NCBI GenBank assembly: GCA_017861415.1
Contig: JAGFXS010000011.1
Span: 1 to 15,411, forward strand
DNA from: Bacillota bacterium
GTDB taxonomy: Bacteria; Bacillota; Clostridia; Oscillospirales; Oscillospiraceae
Direction: 5' to 3'
Length of the DNA: 15,411 nucleotides
The notes beneath the pieces were generated by a model that made no database searches, was not told the origin of the DNA, and worked only from the letters and a program-made list of their open reading frames with translations. Shown piece by piece: positions 6,580 through 13,428 of this stretch; the stretch's first letter is position 1, and the number at the start of each line of letters is the position of its first letter. Both the position numbers and the translations under genes were made by a program.

Positions 6580-7899
6580 TCAATATGCTGTCCACCGAGT
6601 CATCACCTGTGTGGTATCTCCCCAGTCAATATAACAAAGGAGCAGTTCTTTCCCCTCCTGCAAGAGACTTTTCATGGCCGCAGCGGCCTGGATTTCCGGC
6701 AAAACGGGGGATGGCGTTTCGGTTTTGGTATACTGCCGAACATGAATGGTAAAGTCCAATAGTTCACCCTCGGCAAACACGAAACGGGCGGCCCATCCAT
6801 CCCGGGACACCTGCACCGGTGTTCCGTCCAGCCGATACTCGAAGAGAACCTCTGCACGGCCGCCATCGTCTTCCAATGCGATACTGCGGAGATGATAGGT
6901 TCCAGCGTCCATTCTCTGTTCCAACACATGATAGAGCAGTTCCCGGCAACGCTCCACCAGCGACCCGGAGGTCATCTCCTCTACCTGATAGCGATTCGAT
7001 CCGCCCTGACGGCTATGGAAGGTAATGGTACCTCCCTCGGTGAGTCCAATGCTGTCCAGCCCGTCTTGAAACCGCTGCCCATCCGCCACGGATATTTGGG
7101 ACACTACTTTGGGATTGAAGGAGAGTGCCCTGAGAAGCTCATCCGTATCCTCCTCCGTCAAATCGGCTAGAGGATTTGTCACACTATAAGAAACCTTCTG
7201 AGCAGGCTTCTCTAAAATCAATGTATAGGGCGCAAGGGCACTAAAGTTCTCCGGTTCTTCAAAAGCAAACGTGGCTCCGTTTGGCTCGTATGCATTCACC
7301 AGATAGTCCCATGACACGCCGGCATTGTCCGGCAGGGAAAACCGGTAGTACTGTCCACTGTCCTCATCGAGGCAAAGAAGACTTTTCTGCCCCTCAAACT
7401 CCGTCAATAGAAACCGACGGACATTCCAATTTAAATCAGGCTGCCTCTCGGAATTTTTTAGCCAGACGGAAATTTCGCCAAGGGGCAGAGGGTAGATAAA
7501 ATCATAATAGATCCAGATCCCCGCCTGATTGATGCTCTCCCGCCACTGGGTCTCCGTGATGGATTCCGCCACTCCAGCCACATCCAGTGCCTCGCGAAGG
7601 AGATTACCGAAGTCAGCTTCAAACAATGCTCCGATTGCGGGCTGACTGTACTGCACCCCATACCGGCCTTCGCTGCCCTGGAGCACCATACGGACTGGCC
7701 GGAGGGTCAGCACTCCCTCGCTATTGGAGTTGCTCATTCCACCTAGATTACTACCCAACGGTTCCCTTTGCTTGTCGCTCAAATTAAAATCTTGATACAT
7801 TCCAAACCGGCAGATGAGCAAAACGGCAGAAACGGTCAGCAGCAAAATAAGGATGCTCTTTCCTCTCTCCACCCGATAGCGGTTGCCTCTACTGTTCAT
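6580..7899 (-). CDS. walH: WalH (YycH)-like regulator of the WalRK system
   Basis: This 439-aa protein has a short basic N terminus (RGNRYRVERGK), a single transmembrane helix at about residues 14-32 (KSILILLLTVSAVLLICRF), and a large extracytoplasmic part of about 400 residues. These match YycH in size, topology and place, directly after walK and before walI. No catalytic motif is visible. Family members act with YycI on the WalK sensor at the membrane; whether they inhibit or activate depends on the species. The ATG at 7897-7899 overlaps the walK stop by 11 bases, and GGAGGGG lies about 9 bases upstream inside walK, so translation is probably coupled. The name comes mainly from context and topology, because the sequence is poorly conserved in this family. 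Confidence 0.77.
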   Translation of the reverse strand: MNSRGNRYRVERGKSILILLLTVSAVLLICRFGMYQDFNLSDKQREPLGSNLGGMSNSNSEGVLTLRPVRMVLQGSEGRYGVQYSQPAIGALFEADFGNLLREALDVAGVAESITETQWRESINQAGIWIYYDFIYPLPLGEISVWLKNSERQPDLNWNVRRFLLTEFEGQKSLLCLDEDSGQYYRFSLPDNAGVSWDYLVNAYEPNGATFAFEEPENFSALAPYTLILEKPAQKVSYSVTNPLADLTEEDTDELLRALSFNPKVVSQISVADGQRFQDGLDSIGLTEGGTITFHSRQGGSNRYQVEEMTSGSLVERCRELLYHVLEQRMDAGTYHLRSIALEDDGGRAEVLFEYRLDGTPVQVSRDGWAARFVFAEGELLDFTIHVRQYTKTETPSPVLPEIQAAAAMKSLLQEGKELLLCYIDWGDTTQVMTRWTAY

Positions 7900-9676
7900 G
7901 GGCTGGCCCCTCCGTTTTCAGTTCAAGACGGATGGTGGTCCCAGGTCCCTCACGGTCCACCAAGCTCAGGCTGCCCTCATGCTGTATTACAATCTCTTTG
8001 GCGATGGACAGGCCCAGACCGGTGCCTCCCGATTCCCGCGAGCGAGCCTTGTCCACCCGATAGAAGCGGTCAAAAATTCGATTTCGGTCTGCTGCTGGGA
8101 TTCCTATGCCATTATCCGTTACCTCAACCCATACGCCGCCGTCCTGACAACCAGCATCAATCAGAATTTGTCCGTTGTCTGGCGTGTACTTAATGGCGTT
8201 TGATACTACGTTCATCAGTACCTGCAAAATCCGCTCACGGTCGGCCCGGAGATCTGGCAGGCCACCTTCCATTTGCAGCTCTAACTTATGCCCTCGCTTG
8301 TTGGCCTCCATCTGAACTGCTCTGCACAAATCCTGCAGGGCATCGCCTATAGGGAAGGTGGACAAGTTCAGACCGTTCTTTCCGGAATCAAACCTGGAAA
8401 GAGTTAGAAGATCCTGCACAATATGAGTCATACGGTCACTTTCATTGAGGATTACCTGCAAGAAGCTACCCCGCATATCCTCGGGCAAATCCGGCGCGTC
8501 CGCCAGAGTCTCGGCATAGCTTCGGATATTGGTGAGAGGTGTGCGCAATTCATGAGAGACATTGGCTACAAATTCCCGACGCATAAATTCAGTCTTCATT
8601 TGCTCCGTGACGTCGTGAATCACCACCAGCACCCCTGCCTGCTCCTCCCGGTCAAATGGGGCAAACAGCAGCTTCAGTCCCCGGTCCTCTCGGGAAATCT
8701 CTCCCTCCAAGCTTTCTCCATCTCGGGAGAGCACCTCCCACAGAGGTGCAATGCCGCCGAACAGCCCATCATAGGTCACAGATCCACCCACTGGGATAGG
8801 TTGATCCAGCATTGCCTCCGCCGCGGGGTTGGCGTGGATTACCTCGCCGTTTCGATTAAAGGCCACCACGCCGTCGGTCATGTGTAGAAACAAGGCATCC
8901 AGCTTCGTGCGCTCACTCTCCACTGTCAGCAGGGTCTTCTCCATCTGCCGGGCCATGTCGTTAAACGTATCTGTCAAGACACCGATCTCATCCTGAGATT
9001 CCACGGTGATCACACGTTGAAATTCACCTTCCGCCATCCGTTTGGCACCCTCTGTAAGCCGCTGGATAGGAATCACCATGGTCTTGGACAGCAAGAAAGA
9101 CAGAAGGCCCGAGATCACAAGCCCAAAGGCCAGTGCCTCAATGATAAGAATAAACATATTGCGGCTAAGATCCTGCACCGTCTGTCGGTTGTCCATAATG
9201 TAAATAATGTAGTCGGAATCTCCTCGAGTGATGGGGATGGCTACATCCATATAAGATGCCGTCGCGCTGCTTCTGGAGCCTGGCTCCCCCGTAAGGATAG
9301 CATGCCGGATATTCTCAGTGATCTCCACCTGGAAGCCAGACTCTTCTTGATCGGAATCCAGAGAGCTGGCCAAATAGGCGCCAGTGTCATCTAGGATGTA
9401 GTAGTTCCGGTTCCGTCCGTCAACCCCCAGAATACCCATATTGCCAGCCAGATAGCTCTCGATGCTGGCCACAGGATCGGTTTCCCCCTCCTTTGCCTCC
9501 TCAAGGTCCCTCCAGATCTCCGCATCTTCGGAAAAGAAATCTGCCATTTGGGTGTAAAAATCCTTGAGGTAAAACCGACCAACAGAGTTAATTAGAAACG
9601 CCCCCGCCACGGTCATCAGGGAGATGACCAGTAGGACCATGATAAGCACCAATTTTACATGCAAGCTTCGACGCAA
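7889..9676 (-). CDS. walK: WalK (YycG/VicK)-type sensor histidine kinase
   Basis: The 595-aa kinase has the classic WalK order. TM1 is about 9-30, an extracytoplasmic sensor about 33-170, and TM2 about 173-198. HAMP is about 200-250 (PIQRLTEGAKRMAEGEF). A PAS domain follows at about 258-360 (MTDGVVAFNRNGEVIHANPA). The HisKA phosphoacceptor is H375 in ANVSHELRTPLTN. In the HATPase domain the N box is centred on N493 (NVVSNAIKYTPD), the G1 box is DNGIGIP (521-527), the F box is RIFDRFYRVD, and the G2 box is GGTGLGLSIAK (550-560). All catalytic elements are intact. It would phosphorylate WalR in response to cell-wall state. The start appears to be TTG (9674-9676), with AGGGGTGG five bases upstream; the next Met (residue 13) falls inside TM1. 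It overlaps walH and lies 126 bases after walR. Confidence 0.94.
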   Translation of the reverse strand: MRRSLHVKLVLIMVLLVISLMTVAGAFLINSVGRFYLKDFYTQMADFFSEDAEIWRDLEEAKEGETDPVASIESYLAGNMGILGVDGRNRNYYILDDTGAYLASSLDSDQEESGFQVEITENIRHAILTGEPGSRSSATASYMDVAIPITRGDSDYIIYIMDNRQTVQDLSRNMFILIIEALAFGLVISGLLSFLLSKTMVIPIQRLTEGAKRMAEGEFQRVITVESQDEIGVLTDTFNDMARQMEKTLLTVESERTKLDALFLHMTDGVVAFNRNGEVIHANPAAEAMLDQPIPVGGSVTYDGLFGGIAPLWEVLSRDGESLEGEISREDRGLKLLFAPFDREEQAGVLVVIHDVTEQMKTEFMRREFVANVSHELRTPLTNIRSYAETLADAPDLPEDMRGSFLQVILNESDRMTHIVQDLLTLSRFDSGKNGLNLSTFPIGDALQDLCRAVQMEANKRGHKLELQMEGGLPDLRADRERILQVLMNVVSNAIKYTPDNGQILIDAGCQDGGVWVEVTDNGIGIPAADRNRIFDRFYRVDKARSRESGGTGLGLSIAKEIVIQHEGSLSLVDREGPGTTIRLELKTEGPAHEQ

Positions 9677-9802
9677 TCAGTCCACCCCTTCTCCCTCACT
9701 TATCTCTTTCTATGGTAAAAATGGACTAGGACCATTTTTATCCTTCGCTGGGATTGGTATGCCGCGACTTTCATTTTCATCCGATCAGCCAGTTTATGTA
9801 TA
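9677..9802 (-). promoter_or_regulatory. walR-walK intergenic region with stem-loop
   Basis: This is the only sizeable gap in an otherwise overlapping operon. A stem GGTAAAAATGG (9714-9724) pairs with CCATTTTTATC (9732-9742), 11 pairs with one G-U, around a 7-nt loop. It is AT-rich and lacks a proper T tail on the minus strand, so it is not a convincing terminator. It may act as an RNA processing site, a partial attenuator or a stability element that sets the walR:walK ratio. Confidence 0.45.
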
Positions 9803-10513
9803 TTATCCGGCAGCAAAGTAGTACCCCAGGCCCCGTCTGGTCATGATAAAGGCAGGCTGTGCAGGGTCATCCTCCAGCTTCTCCCGGAGGCGGCGCACCG
9901 TCACATCCACCCCACGGACATCTCCCACATAGCCGTCATAGTTCCAAACATGCTCCATGATCTCCTGGCGGGAGAAAACCTTCTCCGCATGAGTGGCCAA
10001 AAAGAGTAGAAGCTCAAATTCCCGCTGGGTTAGCTCTAAGGGCAAGTTGTCCTTCCTGACGGAAACACTGTCCTGATTGATGACAAGCCGTCCCAGCACC
10101 AGCTGATTACCTCCTGCACCGTCTCCGGCCTCCGGCCGCGCCGGCATGTGGGAACGGCGTATGTTTGCTTTCACGCGGGCCAACAACTCCCTAACGGAAA
10201 ATGGCTTTGTAATGTAGTCATCAGCCCCAAGCTCCAGGCCCAGGACCTTATCCTTTTCCTCCTCCCGGGCAGTGATGATGAGAACAGGGGTGTGATTGCC
10301 CTGATCCCGCAGCGCCCGACAGACCTGAAAGCCATCCATTTCAGGGAGCATCAGGTCCAACAGGATCAGGTCCGGAGCATGCTCTAAGGCCAGGTTTAGT
10401 CCTGCCGCGCCATCATAGGCCTCCATGGTCTCATAACCTTCTCGAGAGAGATTAAACCGCAGAATATCGACAATACTCTTCTCGTCCTCAACAATTAGAA
10501 CCTTATTTATCAC
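9803..10513 (-). CDS. walR: WalR (YycF/VicR)-type response regulator
   Basis: This 236-aa OmpR/PhoB-family regulator has a receiver domain (about 1-120) with the acidic pair E9/D10, phosphoacceptor D53 in LILLDLMLPEMDG and the conserved ITKPF lysine. The C-terminal winged helix (about 135-235) carries LTQREFELLLFLATH, the VDVTVRRLREKLE recognition helix and the terminal TRRGLGYYF hairpin. It is the DNA-binding partner of WalK and in Firmicutes controls autolysins and wall remodelling. I place the start at GTG 10511-10513, giving INKVLIVEDE. GGAGG lies 8 bases upstream inside the preceding NUDIX gene, and the 11-base overlap GTGATAAATAA couples the two. An upstream in-frame start at 10546 would add a non-homologous 11 residues. 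Confidence 0.95.
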   Translation of the reverse strand: MINKVLIVEDEKSIVDILRFNLSREGYETMEAYDGAAGLNLALEHAPDLILLDLMLPEMDGFQVCRALRDQGNHTPVLIITAREEEKDKVLGLELGADDYITKPFSVRELLARVKANIRRSHMPARPEAGDGAGGNQLVLGRLVINQDSVSVRKDNLPLELTQREFELLLFLATHAEKVFSRQEIMEHVWNYDGYVGDVRGVDVTVRRLREKLEDDPAQPAFIMTRRGLGYYFAAG

Positions 10514-11087
10514 TGCATAAGCCTCCTTTTGCCCCTCTGCTCTCACATTGCAGAAGAAGTGCGCCTTTTAGAATGCCAACCATGGATTTTGCGTCCGGCA
10601 GCCGGTTATGTTCAATCATATCCAGCAGTTCCTCAAGGGGAATGCGCTCCACCGTCAGAAATTCACCGTCATCCGGTTTGGGTGTCCCCTGCTTAAGCCC
10701 TCTGGCAAAGTAAAGATGGATGCGTTCCGCAAAAATCCCCGGAGAGGAGTAGCTGCAGCCCATATACTGTACTTCTTCCGGAACGATCCCAGTCTCCTCT
10801 TCTAACTCACGCAAGGCGCACTCTCTGGGGTCTTCTCCAGGCTCCAATTTGCCTGCGGGCAACTCCAGTAGAACTTCCCCAATGGGATAACGGAACTGCC
10901 GCACCATCACCACTCGCTCATCTTCGTCAACAGCGAAAATCGCAACTCCACCCGGATGCTCCACCACCTCACGTAGCGTAATTCGTCCATCTGCCAACTG
11001 CGCCTGATCCCGGCGAACATTCACAATTATCCCGTGATAGAGGGTGTTCTCCTTCACAGGACGCTCCCACAGCATATTCTGTTCCAC
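10503..11087 (-). CDS. nudF: NUDIX hydrolase, probable ADP-ribose pyrophosphatase
   Basis: The 194-aa protein contains a complete Nudix box at residues 79-101, with G79, E85 and the REL-EEETGI end (R93, E94, E97, E98, G100) matching GX5EX7REUXEEXGU. These residues bind the catalytic divalent metal. The lead-in VMVRQFRYPIGEVLLELPAGK is characteristic of the ADP-ribose pyrophosphatase (NudF/YqkG) branch, which cleaves ADP-ribose to AMP and ribose 5-phosphate. Substrate choice is inferred from family resemblance. GTG 11085-11087 is the start, with AGGGGA about 7-8 bases upstream; the ATG four codons later has no ribosome site. It is the first gene of the wal operon and its end overlaps walR by 11 bases, an arrangement not seen in Bacillus, where walR leads. 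Confidence 0.9.
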   Translation of the reverse strand: MEQNMLWERPVKENTLYHGIIVNVRRDQAQLADGRITLREVVEHPGGVAIFAVDEDERVVMVRQFRYPIGEVLLELPAGKLEPGEDPRECALRELEEETGIVPEEVQYMGCSYSSPGIFAERIHLYFARGLKQGTPKPDDGEFLTVERIPLEELLDMIEHNRLPDAKSMVGILKGALLLQCESRGAKGGLCSDK

Positions 11088-11103
11088 TGTTCGTTCCCCT
11101 TCA

Positions 11104-11116
11104 CCGGCCTTGCCGG
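11104..11116 (-). promoter_or_regulatory. Small GC hairpin just before the nudF ribosome site
   Basis: On the minus strand CCGGC-AAG-GCCGG forms a 5-bp stem with a 3-nt loop and ends a few bases before the AGGGGA ribosome site. The stem is short but very GC-rich, so it could affect ribosome access or mRNA stability. No ligand or protein is implied by the sequence. Confidence 0.4.
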
Positions 11117-11237
11117 CCTTTCTAAAATAAAGTTATCCAAATCAAGCAATACGCTTACCTTTCAAGCATTATGCCAAATGCGCTTTGCGCCATTTTGATA
11201 TATTTGGTTTAATCGGGTTAATGAGCGCTTTTCGGAC

Positions 11238-11266
11238 ATTATACCATGCTTTCCGACCCGTGCCAA
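11238..11266 (-). promoter_or_regulatory. Consensus-like promoter of the nudF-walRKHI operon
   Basis: Read on the minus strand, TTGGCA (11266-11261) and TATAAT (11243-11238) are separated by exactly 17 bases. The start would fall near 11231, leaving a leader of about 145 nt before nudF. The leader can fold, for example GCGC 11180-11183 / 11187-11190 inside CCAAAT 11174-11179 / ATTTGG 11202-11207. No exact pair of WalR half-sites (TGTWAH-N5-TGTWAH) was seen around it. Confidence 0.82.
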
Positions 11267-11320
11267 CGCTCTTTTCGACAATGGAAATGATTACAGCTAG
11301 GATTTTTCCTCCCCGTCTCG

Positions 11321-11326
11321 TATAAT
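11321..11326 (+). promoter_or_regulatory. Probable -10 box for the small downstream gene
   Basis: A perfect TATAAT sits 31 bases before the ATG at 11358, with a start expected near 11333. No good -35 box lies 16-18 bases upstream, so the promoter is weak or needs an activator. It is divergent from the wal operon promoter, with about 55 bases between the two -35 regions. Confidence 0.5.
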
Positions 11327-11357
11327 GAAAACACCGCTATTTTTCAGGAGGATTGCT

Positions 11358-11618
11358 ATGACTGCCCAGCAAACGGATTACGGACTTGTGTTCTTTTTTT
11401 CAGCTGAGGAGCTGCATCGCCACAGCCTACAACCCAGCCTTATTACACGCGAAGATGCACTTCGTTTAATCCGATCTGTCACAGAACACGTTGAGGATGC
11501 ACTGCCTCCTTGCCCCGAAATCCAGGTTTTTTCTGCGCGGAGTGGCATACTCCTATTTGTACGAACTCAGCTGTCTCAATGCGCGACAGCCGGCTTTTCC
11601 AGCCTTTTTTTGTCCTGA
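11358..11618 (+). CDS. Small protein of unknown function (86 aa)
   Basis: CAGGAGG ends 6 bases before ATG 11358, and a TATAAT box lies upstream, so expression is plausible. The 86-aa product begins TAQQTDYGLVFFFSAEEL, continues with LITREDALRLIRSVTEHV and ends its better-formed part with EIQVFSARSGILLFVRTQ. The pattern is a strand, a helix-rich middle, then two strands. It faintly recalls the N-terminal half of MecA-like adaptor proteins of Firmicutes, but I would not assign it. The last 15 residues (SQCATAGFSSLFLS) look less protein-like and coincide with a possible terminator hairpin at 11592-11611. A longer in-frame start at 11325 lies inside the -10 region and is unlikely. No neighbour on its strand suggests a job; murA starts 432 bases later. 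Confidence 0.55.
   Translation: MTAQQTDYGLVFFFSAEELHRHSLQPSLITREDALRLIRSVTEHVEDALPPCPEIQVFSARSGILLFVRTQLSQCATAGFSSLFLS
11592..11611 (+). terminator. Weak terminator-like hairpin at the end of the small gene
   Basis: GGCT (11592-11595) and AGCC (11601-11604) form a 4-bp stem followed by seven T (11605-11611). A second hairpin, GCTGTC 11570-11575 / GACAGC 11585-11590, precedes it. The structure overlaps the last codons of the 86-aa frame. The stem is short, so termination may be partial. Confidence 0.35.
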
Positions 11619-11685
11619 ACGATTGCCGTCCACCTTTTCTCAGTACTTTCGCTGGAAGTTTTTTTCCATAAATCAAAAATTATTG

Positions 11686-11715
11686 TTGTGGATTTGTAAC
11701 CATTTATGCTATAAT
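11686..11715 (+). promoter_or_regulatory. Promoter upstream of the long murA leader
   Basis: TTGTGG (11686-11691) and a perfect TATAAT (11710-11715) are spaced by 18 bases in an AT-rich stretch. The start near 11722 would give a leader of about 330 nt before the murA start at 12051. No alternative good promoter was found closer to murA; TATACT at 11825-11830 lacks a -35 partner. Confidence 0.65.
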
Positions 11716-11845
11716 ATCCATACTCAGATAATTCCTGTTTTGGGATGTTTTCTATGGTGGCTTTTTTCGGCCATGGTATTATCTGCAGAACATTGTTTTG
11801 CCGTTATTCCTGCTCAGGATCGGTTATACTAAAGGAGACTTCAAA

Positions 11846-11860
11846 ATGATTATATTTTGA
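11846..11860 (+). CDS. Possible four-residue leader ORF
   Basis: ATG ATT ATA TTT TGA encodes MIIF. AAGGAG (11832-11837) lies 8 bases upstream, a better ribosome site than that of murA. The ORF lies within a hairpin whose 10-bp arms are ACTTCAAAAT (11838-11847) and ATTTTGAAGT (11854-11863), so a ribosome here would open it. It may be a regulatory upstream ORF or a chance combination. A 34-codon frame without a ribosome site (11745-11849) overlaps its ATG by ATGA. Confidence 0.3.
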   Translation: MIIF

Positions 11861-11882
11861 AGTTTCTTCCGTGTCCTAATAA

Positions 11883-11906
11883 GTGACAAATTTTTTAATT
11901 TGTCAC
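11883..11906 (+). repeat. Perfect inverted repeat, operator or hairpin candidate
   Basis: Arms GTGACAAATT (11883-11892) and AATTTGTCAC (11897-11906) are perfectly complementary around a TTTT loop. There is no T tail, so it is not a terminator. As DNA it is symmetric enough to be a dimeric regulator site; as RNA it is a stable AT-rich hairpin in the murA leader. Confidence 0.5.
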
Positions 11907-12050
11907 CTGACCACAATATTGCAGGTTCTAGTTTCCCCCACTGGGGACAATCGGCTTTTAACAGATGACAAATACGCTTTTTTTCGAGCGCAAAAAGTAT
12001 CTTCCGCTTTTTCCGCTTTTACTGAGAGAAGAATAGAAGAGGGTGCAACT

Positions 12051-13346
12051 TTGACAAAATATGTGATTCGCGGTGGGAACCCCCTGCACGGGGAAGTTGT
12101 CATCAGCGGTGCAAAAAATGCAGCAGTTGCCATTATCCCTGCTGCCCTGCTGGTAGACGGCGTATGCCGAATTGAAAACGTACCTCAAATCAGCGATGTT
12201 ACCCTGATCCTGGGTATTCTAGAGGATTTGGGGGCACAGATTCGTACTGTCAACCGCACGACACTGGATATCGACTGCTCCAACATCCGCAAGTGTCGGG
12301 CCTCCTATGATATGGCCCGTCAAATTCGCGCTTCCTATTACCTAGTAGGCGCTCTGCTGGGCCGCTTTGGGAATGCTTATGTCCCCATGCCCGGCGGCTG
12401 TGATCTGGGCGCTCGACCCATTGACCAGCATGAAAAGGGCTTTTATGCCATGGGCGCTAGGGTACAGGTTATAAATGGTTATATTGATGCAAAAGCCCCC
12501 GCCGGCAGGCTTCATGGGGCGCATATCTATTTCGATGTGGTTTCTGTGGGTGCAACTATGAACGTGATGATTGCCGCCGTCCTGGCGGATGGTCTCACCG
12601 TGATTGAGAATGCCGCCAAGGAGCCTCATATTGTTGATCTGGCAAACTTTCTCAACTCCATGGGCGCCGACATTATGGGCGCCGGTACTGATGTCATCAA
12701 AATCCGCGGCGTTCCCCGTCTTTGCGGCGGCACCTACTCCATCATTCCCGATCAGATCGAGGCAGGCACTTATATGGCGGCTGTTGCTGCTGCCGGCGGT
12801 GAGGTGACGATTCAGAATATCATCCCCAAACACTTAGATTGTATCTCAGCCAAACTTATTGAGATGGGCGTTGAAATCACTGAGGTAGGAGATAGCTTGA
12901 CAGTCCGCCGAAATGGTCCTCTTACCAAGACCAATGTGAAGACATTGCCCTATCCCGGCTTCCCCACAGATATGCAGCCCCAGATCGCCGCCGTGCTTTG
13001 TCTGGCTCAGGGCACTAGTATTCTCACCGAGGGCGTCTGGGACAATCGTTATCGCTTTGCCGATGAGTTCCGCCGGATGGGTGCGAATATTCAAGTAGAC
13101 GGAAAAATCGCCGTGATTGAGGGAGTGCGTCAGCTTACTGGTGCTCCTGTCAGTGCCTGTGATCTCCGTGCCGGAGCCGGCATGATCATTGCAGGGCTTG
13201 CTGCCGAAGGCATTACGGAAATTGACCAGATCTATCACATTGAACGAGGATATGAGGATATTGTCCCCAAGCTTGCAGGGCTGGGTGCCGACATCCACGT
13301 CGAGACGACCTCCACAGAGGAGGATTGGCACATTCATGCTGTATAA
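12051..13346 (+). CDS. murA: UDP-N-acetylglucosamine 1-carboxyvinyltransferase (MurA)
   Basis: MurA transfers enolpyruvate from PEP to UDP-GlcNAc in the cytoplasm, the first committed step of peptidoglycan synthesis. The 431-aa protein shows the family hallmarks. GAKNAA (residues 20-25) contains the substrate-binding Lys22. RASYYLVGALLGRFG (93-107) precedes the catalytic loop PGGCDLGARPIDQH (114-127), whose Cys117 is the residue alkylated by fosfomycin, so the Cys form is retained. PYPGFPTDMQPQ and RYRFADEFRRMGA are later conserved segments. The start is taken as TTG 12051 because homologues begin with a TKYVIRGGNPL-like strand; AGAGGG lies about 7 bases upstream. A longer frame from GTG 11883 lies in the palindrome, has no ribosome site and would add 56 unrelated residues. 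Clostridia often carry two MurA copies; which one this is cannot be decided here. Confidence 0.95.
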   Translation: MTKYVIRGGNPLHGEVVISGAKNAAVAIIPAALLVDGVCRIENVPQISDVTLILGILEDLGAQIRTVNRTTLDIDCSNIRKCRASYDMARQIRASYYLVGALLGRFGNAYVPMPGGCDLGARPIDQHEKGFYAMGARVQVINGYIDAKAPAGRLHGAHIYFDVVSVGATMNVMIAAVLADGLTVIENAAKEPHIVDLANFLNSMGADIMGAGTDVIKIRGVPRLCGGTYSIIPDQIEAGTYMAAVAAAGGEVTIQNIIPKHLDCISAKLIEMGVEITEVGDSLTVRRNGPLTKTNVKTLPYPGFPTDMQPQIAAVLCLAQGTSILTEGVWDNRYRFADEFRRMGANIQVDGKIAVIEGVRQLTGAPVSACDLRAGAGMIIAGLAAEGITEIDQIYHIERGYEDIVPKLAGLGADIHVETTSTEEDWHIHAV

Positions 13347-13393
13347 CCCCGCCCTTACAGCCACAAAAATTGCCACACAAACGCAATCAAATT

Positions 13394-13428
13394 CAGACGG
13401 CGGCGATGTTGGCTGCCGTCTGTTTTTT
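13394..13428 (+). terminator. Intrinsic terminator between murA and rlmH
   Basis: CAGACGGC (13394-13401) pairs with GCCGTCTG (13415-13422), followed by six T (13423-13428). It lies 47 bases after the murA stop and ends only 19 bases before the rlmH ATG, so it sits almost on the rlmH ribosome site. No promoter is visible between it and rlmH. Confidence 0.85.

Larger units (their letters stand above)
11722..12050 (+). promoter_or_regulatory. Long structured leader region ahead of murA
   Basis: The 432 bases between the small gene and murA hold no convincing long gene. From the predicted transcript start, CAGATAAT (11725-11732) can pair with ATTATCTG (11778-11785). That stem encloses ATTCC/GGGAT (11730-11734 with 11741-11745) and TGGC/GCCA (11757-11761 with 11770-11773). 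Then come a mini-ORF with a strong ribosome site (11846-11860), a hairpin with 10-bp arms (11838-11863) and a palindrome (11883-11906). Further on are CCCC-ACT-GGGG (11936-11946) and a 9-bp tandem repeat TTCCGCTTT at 12002-12010 and 12011-12019. It resembles no riboswitch that I recognise. Confidence 0.45.

Noticed and set aside
7768..8203. Plus-strand open frames opposite walH and walK (for example 141 and 106 codons)
   Set aside because: They are shadows of the minus-strand walK and walH genes, without ribosome sites or domains.
11231..11310. WalR binding site near its own operon promoter
   Set aside because: TGTAAT and TGTCGA occur on the minus strand, but the spacing is wrong for TGTWAH-N5-TGTWAH and the second half-site is degenerate.
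11745..11849. 34-codon frame upstream of the mini-ORF
   Set aside because: No ribosome site, no protein-like pattern, and it runs through the leader stem; noted only because its stop overlaps the mini-ORF ATG.
11883..12050. 56-residue N-terminal extension of murA from GTG 11883
   Set aside because: No ribosome site, the start lies in the palindrome, and MurA homologues begin at the TTG 12051 position.
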